NCBI GenBank assembly: GCA_016788865.1 | Contig: JAEUSB010000037.1 | Location: 1 to 64,000, forward strand | Length of the DNA stretch: 64,000 nt | From: Leptospirales bacterium | GTDB lineage: Bacteria; Spirochaetota; Leptospiria; Leptospirales; Leptonemataceae | Reading direction: 5' to 3' | Part shown: in pieces, positions 59,620-64,000 of the stretch | How the letters are laid out: the number at the start of each line of letters is the position of its first letter | Position numbering within the stretch: the first letter of the stretch is position 1 | Translations under genes and position numbers: made by a program | Notes under the pieces: model-generated | The model's database searches: none | What the model was told of the DNA's origin: nothing | Seen by the model: only the letters and a program-made list of their open reading frames with translations

Positions 59620-61347
59620 TCAGGTTGTGGCTGCTTCGTTCTCTGCAAAATGAATATTGGCTTCTTCGAAGGTTTTCATCTCGCGAAACAGGCTGCAGCC
59701 ATTGGAAATTATCCCCATGGCCAGCGCAGCACCGGAGCCCTCCCCCAGACGCAACTTCAGATCAAGCACCGGGCTGAGACCCAGCGCCTCAAGGATTGGT
59801 CGGTGCGCTGGTTCTGCTGACAAATGCCCGGCAATTAAGATCGATCTGATTCCAGGGTTTTTCTGAGACGCGACCAGGGCGGCAACCCCCGTCATCAGTC
59901 CATCGAGAACAACAGGGATATGCTTCTCGAATGCGGCCTCGATGGCCCCTTGCAGGGCTGCTATCTCAAATCCGCCGAAGCAGACAATGGCATCTTCGCC
60001 CGAAGCAATTGCGCTTTTATAGAGAGCCAGGCCATTGCGTATAACGTTAAGCTTGCGTTCAAGTGCTGTGTTGCCAACGCCCGTCCCGCGGCCGACGGCA
60101 TCCTCGGGCGAGATACCGAGCAGTACGCTTGCAATTGCAGCCGAAGGTGTTGTATTTCCAATACCCATTTCGCCCAGACCCAGCAAATCACAATGGCTGA
60201 GCGAATGGACAGCGTCGTATCCAGACTTGCGGGCAATTTCAAACTCTTCGCGTGTCATGGCGGATTCGCGGAGAAAATTCCTGGTTCCGTGACGCACCTT
60301 CCGATGCAGCAAGCCAGTGGCGCCTTCAAAATCGTGATTCACTCCGACGTCGCACAACAAAAGATCAATGCCATTCGATCGGGCGAACGAGTTCACGGCA
60401 GCCGTTCCTGCAATGTACTGATACATCATCTGAGCTGTGACATGCTGATTGTAGGCACTGACTTGCTCTTCCGTAATTCCGTGATCACCCGCAAACAGAA
60501 TGATGTTCTTCTTCTGCGCGGACGGAAAATCCTGCCTCTGGATGCTGGCAATCCGCAGTATGATTTTTTCCAGGTCTCCAAGGGACCCGCGCGGCTTGGT
60601 GAGGTGATTCATTCTTTCCACAATTGTCTGCGAAACGATTGGCTCAACTTGCGGGGTGGGAAGATCCTGCGATCCTGTAAATCGCTTAACATTACCCCAG
60701 ACGTTATCAAAAATGAGGTCGGCAAGGTTCTCCCGCTTTCGCCATCCCACCGACTCCAGCAATGGAGAGTCAGGAAAGCTTACCGGGTACCCCAGGGTCA
60801 AATAGGCAATTGGAAGTACCTGATCGGGAATCCGCAGCAACTCCTTTAAGAACGCAGTTTCCATAATACTCATCCAGCCGACACCCAGCCCTTCTGCGCG
60901 CGCTGCGAGCCAGAAGTTCTCGATTGCGAGACAGGTGCTGTATATGTCAGTATCGCGAATTGTATTTCGACCGAGGACGTTCTTTCCGCCGCGCTCCCGA
61001 TCGCACGTAAACACAACATTAACCGGCGCGTCCAGGATACCCTGCAGTTTCAGGGATGAGTATTTGAGCTTTCGTTCGCCTTCGTAGTTTTCACCGGCCT
61101 GCGAATTCATTTGCATGAAATGATCATATACGGTCCGTCTGATTTCAGGATCACTGATTAACAGAAAGTTCCAGGGCTGCATAAAGCCCACGGAAGGAGC
61201 ATGATGGGCCGCATCGAGCAGCTTGCGTATAATATCCTCGCGAACTGGTTCGCTTCTGTATGCACGAACATCGCGCCTTTCATAGATAGCACGGTACACG
61301 CCTTCGCGTTCGTGTTGAGAAAAGCCGTCAGGAGATTGGTCGGTCAT
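59620..61347 (-). CDS. BluB-CobT fusion (DMB synthase + DMB phosphoribosyltransferase)
   Basis: 575 residues in two enzyme domains. Residues about 12-215 are BluB, a flavin-dependent nitroreductase-fold enzyme that breaks FMNH2 with oxygen to 5,6-dimethylbenzimidazole (RRDVRAYRSEPVREDIIRKL, HAPSVGFMQPWNF, GVGWMSIME). Residues about 228-565 are CobT, which joins DMB to nicotinate mononucleotide to make alpha-ribazole phosphate (NHLTKPRGSLGDLEKII, GDHGITEEQVSAYNQHVT, GEMGIGNTTPSAA, CFGGFEIAALQGAI, GHLSAEPAH with the catalytic Glu). The fusion would hand DMB from one site to the next. The start lacks a ribosome site; a 12-pair hairpin lies just upstream. Confidence 0.93.
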   Translation of the reverse strand: MTDQSPDGFSQHEREGVYRAIYERRDVRAYRSEPVREDIIRKLLDAAHHAPSVGFMQPWNFLLISDPEIRRTVYDHFMQMNSQAGENYEGERKLKYSSLKLQGILDAPVNVVFTCDRERGGKNVLGRNTIRDTDIYSTCLAIENFWLAARAEGLGVGWMSIMETAFLKELLRIPDQVLPIAYLTLGYPVSFPDSPLLESVGWRKRENLADLIFDNVWGNVKRFTGSQDLPTPQVEPIVSQTIVERMNHLTKPRGSLGDLEKIILRIASIQRQDFPSAQKKNIILFAGDHGITEEQVSAYNQHVTAQMMYQYIAGTAAVNSFARSNGIDLLLCDVGVNHDFEGATGLLHRKVRHGTRNFLRESAMTREEFEIARKSGYDAVHSLSHCDLLGLGEMGIGNTTPSAAIASVLLGISPEDAVGRGTGVGNTALERKLNVIRNGLALYKSAIASGEDAIVCFGGFEIAALQGAIEAAFEKHIPVVLDGLMTGVAALVASQKNPGIRSILIAGHLSAEPAHRPILEALGLSPVLDLKLRLGEGSGAALAMGIISNGCSLFREMKTFEEANIHFAENEAATT

Positions 61348-61362
61348 TGGAGCTGGCGGAAA

Positions 61363-61396
61363 TACATCAGTTCATCCGGGTGAATGAACTGATGTA
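61363..61396 (-). promoter_or_regulatory. perfect 12-pair hairpin before bluB-cobT
   Basis: TACATCAGTTCA and TGAACTGATGTA pair without mismatch around a 10-base loop. It lies 15 bases before the bluB-cobT start and 9 bases after the hupE stop. Only TTTCC follows on the minus strand, so it is at best a weak terminator; it may be an attenuator, a translation control element or an RNA end stabiliser. Confidence 0.7.
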
Positions 61397-61405
61397 GGTT
61401 TGAAA

Positions 61406-62035
61406 CTACTCGATTATGGTAATTACGATGCTGTTGATAGCTGGAAACGCTGTAACGATTGGTGCAATGGCGATCATTGCATAACCAATGTAGCGGACAG
61501 CTGCTGATTCTTTTAGCGTCCTTCCCACCAATGCGCCGATTGCAAGAAGCGCAATAGCAGACAGAGAACAACCAGCAAGGAACCATGCTACATGAGCACC
61601 GGTTAACGCTTGAAAATTATCACCCAGGATTGCATGACCATGAGCCACTGCAAAGACGACGAGGGCTCCAATGCCAAGGGCAAGCGGGAGTTTTGGATTC
61701 AGACCAAGGTACGTTCCGACGAGAATTACGGATGCAAGAATGATTGGCTCAACCAGTTGAACCGGCGCGCCACCAATGTTTACAACGCCGCCAATCAGAA
61801 TGGCTGCCAGGAAAAGGCCGGATACGATTAATCCACGCTTGCCCCAGTTCATGCCTGCAATCAGGCCAACCGCGAAGGTGAGCAGCATGTGATCCAGTCC
61901 ATGAACCGGCATGCTCACACCTTGCAGAAATGGGCGGTCTTTCATGAATTCAGCATGATGCGCAAACAGCATAGCTGGCGAAAGCAGCATGGCGATAGCC
62001 ACAAAACGAAAGAAATTTTTTGAACTTATTCTCAT
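61406..62035 (-). CDS. hupE: HupE/UreJ-family transporter, probable cobalt importer
   Basis: From ATG 62035 the product is 209 residues: an N-terminal signal segment ending AMLFAHHAEF and about six membrane helices with the family motif PVHGLDHMLLTFAVGLIAG, rich in His and Asp likely to bind metal. HupE/UreJ proteins carry nickel or cobalt. A cobalamin riboswitch lies upstream and cobalamin genes flank it, so cobalt is the likely cargo. The start has AAGGAGA, ideal spacing; the frame is open further upstream but without homology. Confidence 0.9.
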   Translation of the reverse strand: MRISSKNFFRFVAIAMLLSPAMLFAHHAEFMKDRPFLQGVSMPVHGLDHMLLTFAVGLIAGMNWGKRGLIVSGLFLAAILIGGVVNIGGAPVQLVEPIILASVILVGTYLGLNPKLPLALGIGALVVFAVAHGHAILGDNFQALTGAHVAWFLAGCSLSAIALLAIGALVGRTLKESAAVRYIGYAMIAIAPIVTAFPAINSIVITIIE

Positions 62036-62037
62036 TG

Positions 62038-62068
62038 AGAGTCTCCTTCTCTGTTCATATACGACTCT
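62038..62068 (-). promoter_or_regulatory. hairpin covering the hupE ribosome-binding site
   Basis: On the minus strand AGAGTC (62068-62063) pairs perfectly with GACTCT (62043-62038), the second arm sharing bases with the AAGGAGA ribosome site. It may dampen translation of hupE or be part of the riboswitch output. Confidence 0.45.
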
Positions 62069-62111
62069 GAAGCAAACCAGAATCATTCCCGCCGGGGCCC
62101 TTGCAATTAAC

Positions 62112-62148
62112 AAAAATGCACACAAGACTTCATCCGCGAAAGTTCTTG
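62112..62148 (-). terminator. probable riboswitch terminator before hupE
   Basis: On the minus strand CAAGA-A-CTT pairs with AAG-TCTTG (8 pairs, one bulged A), then TGTGCATTTTTG. It starts 11 bases after the riboswitch aptamer and 77 bases before hupE, so it could be the part that stops transcription when cobalamin is bound. Confidence 0.5.
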
Positions 62149-62159
62149 TACGGGGAAGC

Positions 62160-62254
62160 TCTGGCTCACAGGACTTACGTCCCGCTCACAGTTGCGCGTC
62201 AGCGCGGGAATTCCTCGCGGTCACCCGACTTCCTCCCGTTGGAGATACCCCAGA
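62160..62254 (-). promoter_or_regulatory. cobalamin (B12) riboswitch aptamer, compact form
   Basis: On the minus strand P1 is TCTGG (62254-62250) with CCAGA (62164-62160). Between them stand the conserved blocks CGGGAGGAAGTCGGGTG, GAATTCCCGCGCTGACGC, GCAACTGTGAGC and GTAAGTCCTGTGAGCC, which match the GGGA-GGTG, TCC-GCGCTGAC, CAACTGT and AGTCCxxxxGCC elements of this family. About 95 bases, so a compact subtype. It lies between cbiB and hupE and should lower hupE (and perhaps bluB-cobT) expression when cobalamin is plentiful. Confidence 0.9.
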
Positions 62255-62275
62255 ATGCATTCCGATCCTTGCCTG

Positions 62276-63247
62276 TCAAGCAAGGCAAAACTGCAGCACA
62301 ATTGAAAGGCAGGACACCCACAGACCCACGGTGAGTAGCATCAGCCGGTTCGCGCGGGCAATGTGCTTCACATTCAGCGCTTCCAGCCTGTCTCCTATCA
62401 ACGGCTTCTGGCTTGCGACCCCACGGTAATAGTTCAAACCGCCAAGTTGCACTCCCAGAGCGCCAGCGAATGCAGCCTCGCACTGCCCGGAGTTGGGGCT
62501 CGGATTGTTTGAACCATCACGCCACCAGATTCGGAGTGTTGCGATAGATCTTTCTCGAAGAACCAGGGCCGCCAGAGCCACAAAGAACGGGGTGATCCTC
62601 GAAGGGATCAGGTTTAATAGGTCATCCGTGCGCGCCGCCACCCTGCCAAACTCAATGTATTCTGCATTCTTATAACCGAATAAGGAATCGGTTGTATTCA
62701 CCACTCGATACAGGATGGCTCCGAGCGCTGCGCCTGCGGTACCAAAGAAAAAGAATCCAATGGCCGCATAGAAAAGTGGGGCTGTGATTCCATCCACCAG
62801 GCTTTCCGCCGTGGATTCGACTGTGGCCCGAACAAGTTCCTCCGGCGGAAGATCCGCTGTATCACGCCCCACAATCATGCTTGTCTTTTCCCGGGCGCCG
62901 ACAAGGTCATGCGCATTCAAACGGTCAGCAACAGCGTTCGTATGTTGAAACAACGATTGGGATCCAATCGAAAAAGCGATCACTGTTGCAGAACCAACGG
63001 AAGCAGCCAGCGGATGGACGTACGCAAGACTGCTGATAACTGCCCATGTGACGATTCCAACGATCCCAAGCAAAACTAGTTCCGTAATCAGTCCGGCCAG
63101 TATCAGACCGGAGATTTTTCGGCGCGTAATTCTTTCGAGGATTCGACCCAAACGACCAATCAAAACCACGGGATGCAGCGGTGTACGCGGGTCGCCAATT
63201 ATGAAATCGAGGAACAGGCCAAGGGCAAGAACGGGAAAAATCATCAC
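62276..63247 (-). CDS. cbiB: adenosylcobinamide-phosphate synthase
   Basis: 323 residues with several membrane helices. The N-terminus LGLFLDFIIGDPRTPLHPVV and the downstream ATVESTAESLVDGITAPLFY with GYKNAEYIEFGRVAARTDDL are typical of CbiB/CobD. It attaches aminopropanol phosphate to adenosylcobyric acid at the membrane. It lies 55 bases after cobU; the riboswitch for hupE starts 21 bases after its stop. Confidence 0.96.
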   Translation of the reverse strand: MMIFPVLALGLFLDFIIGDPRTPLHPVVLIGRLGRILERITRRKISGLILAGLITELVLLGIVGIVTWAVISSLAYVHPLAASVGSATVIAFSIGSQSLFQHTNAVADRLNAHDLVGAREKTSMIVGRDTADLPPEELVRATVESTAESLVDGITAPLFYAAIGFFFFGTAGAALGAILYRVVNTTDSLFGYKNAEYIEFGRVAARTDDLLNLIPSRITPFFVALAALVLRERSIATLRIWWRDGSNNPSPNSGQCEAAFAGALGVQLGGLNYYRGVASQKPLIGDRLEALNVKHIARANRLMLLTVGLWVSCLSIVLQFCLA

Positions 63248-63302
63248 AGACAGCCCAATCTAGAATTGCAGGAATACGGATTCATACCCTAACCGTTAGG
63301 CG

Positions 63303-63848
63303 CTATTTGATCCGCATCGGAATGCCGCTCACTAAAAAGTGAACATGTTCGGCTTCTGCCGCCACAATCTGGTTGCATCGACCTGCCATGTCACGAAAGC
63401 GACGGGCCAATCTGTTCTCTGGAACTATCCCGAGGCCAACCTCATTGCTCACAAATATGACGGTCGATCCAGACTGGCGGCTGGATTTCATTAGAGCCAG
63501 CGAGTGTTTGGCTATATCTTCTTCCGTAAGTTCTGCTGCGGGGGAGCCGGCGCCAGCTACGTAGAGCAGGTTATTGATCCAGAGAGTCAGACAATCAATC
63601 AGCACAACCGAGCTTTTCAAATCCGCAAGAACCGATGCCAGTTTTGTTTGTTCTTCTATAGTATTCCATCCACGCCCCTGTCGCTCGAGTTTGTGTTTGT
63701 GAATCCGTTCCTTCATTTCCACATCCAGGACAGGAGCCGTAGCTATGAATGTTCGTGAGTCGCCCAGCGACTCAGCCAGTTTCAAGGCGAAACTACTCTT
63801 GCCGCTTCTGCTGCCACCGAGAACCAAATGAATCTCTCCCTTGCTCAT
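63303..63848 (-). CDS. cobU: adenosylcobinamide kinase / guanylyltransferase
   Basis: 181 residues: Walker A GGSRSGKSSFAL at residues 11-22, HKLERQGRGWNTIEE with the His that takes GMP, LIDCLTLWINNLL and the closing SNEVGLGIVPENRLARRFRD. The enzyme phosphorylates adenosylcobinamide and then forms adenosyl-GDP-cobinamide, ready for CobS to join it with the alpha-ribazole made by the BluB-CobT route. No CobS gene is in the window. Confidence 0.97.
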   Translation of the reverse strand: MSKGEIHLVLGGSRSGKSSFALKLAESLGDSRTFIATAPVLDVEMKERIHKHKLERQGRGWNTIEEQTKLASVLADLKSSVVLIDCLTLWINNLLYVAGAGSPAAELTEEDIAKHSLALMKSSRQSGSTVIFVSNEVGLGIVPENRLARRFRDMAGRCNQIVAAEAEHVHFLVSGIPMRIK

Positions 63849-63874
63849 CTTCGTTCGTTTTTCGCGGTGTCTGT

Positions 63875-64000
63875 TTAAACGTTCGAGGTTTGCAAAGCTG
63901 GAACTTCAAATCGGTCAAACTCATGCGGCAGGAGCGAGGACGGGAACGGAAGCAACTCGCCGTGTTCTGCGCTGGAGATAGCCCAGGCAACCAGATCTCG
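63875..64000 (-). CDS. 3' end of a gene upstream of cobU, unidentified
   Basis: An open frame enters from the right edge and ends at a stop at 63875-63877, 26 bases before cobU. The 41 visible residues (VAWAISSAEHGELLPFPSSL, ... EFDRFEVPALQTSNV) match no family I can name. It is on the same strand as cobU and may be another cobalamin gene. Confidence 0.45.
   Translation of the reverse strand, partial: RDLVAWAISSAEHGELLPFPSSLLPHEFDRFEVPALQTSNV

Noticed and set aside
59920..60849. A 309-residue open frame on the plus strand inside bluB-cobT
   Set aside because: It mirrors the codon pattern of the real gene on the other strand and has no recognisable domain.

Overview
The window is a stretch of bacterial chromosome, most likely from the spirochaete order Leptospirales but outside the low-GC genus Leptospira (base composition is close to balanced by eye; Leptonema- or Turneriella-like). 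Pointers are the spirochaete-type Asn in the rifampicin pocket of RpoB, a DUF1574-like protein beside an MBOAT acyltransferase, a 7TM-DISM sensor facing a PP2C phosphatase, a pair of small Hsp20 chaperones, spirochaete-style lipoprotein signals and de novo cobalamin genes. This placement is inference; no rRNA gene is present to confirm it. I see no phage, insertion sequence or CRISPR array.

Layout. 1-5.5 kb: a truncated LytTR response regulator, a small P-loop kinase, tRNA-Val(GAC), a DedA membrane protein, a coiled-coil protein, GDP-mannose dehydratase (TTG start), a cysteine-free Rrf2 regulator and a secreted M23 peptidase. 5.7-24.0 kb (minus strand): a fused str-S10-spc-alpha operon of 33 genes, rpsL to rplQ, ending in an intrinsic terminator; rpsD is missing from its usual place. 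24.3-29.4 kb: an island between rpsL and rpoC holding a membrane PP2C phosphatase, a convergent 7TM-DISM/PAS/RsbW-like kinase and two hsp20 genes. 29.4-40.5 kb (minus strand): tRNA-Thr, tRNA-Trp, secE, nusG, rplKAJL, rpoBC, with a good sigma-70-type promoter at the head, a likely attenuator between rplL and rpoB and a terminator after rpoC.

40.9-49.2 kb: a membrane adenylate cyclase, a five-haem cytochrome lipoprotein with an unknown partner lipoprotein, an SGNH-like protein, a proline/acid-rich protein with an internal duplication, a nucleosidase-like protein and a small lipoprotein. 49.2-57.8 kb (minus strand): an apparent envelope-lipid operon of eight genes (App1/DUF2183 phosphatase, PlsC-like acyltransferase, MCE protein, MlaF-like ATPase, IspH, second MCE protein, MBOAT acyltransferase, DUF1574 protein) with no MlaE permease. 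57.9-59.6 kb: a histone-deacetylase-family enzyme and an unknown protein. 59.6-64 kb (minus strand): cobalamin genes cobU, cbiB, a cobalamin riboswitch, hupE (probable cobalt importer) and a BluB-CobT fusion, plus the tail of one more gene at the edge.

The least explained signal is a GC-rich dispersed element of about 45 bases found three times (near 5.69, 24.31 and 40.68 kb). All copies lie in intergenic DNA, point toward the next gene 150-195 bases downstream, and can fold into two mutually exclusive hairpins; one copy carries a compensatory change that supports the larger fold.
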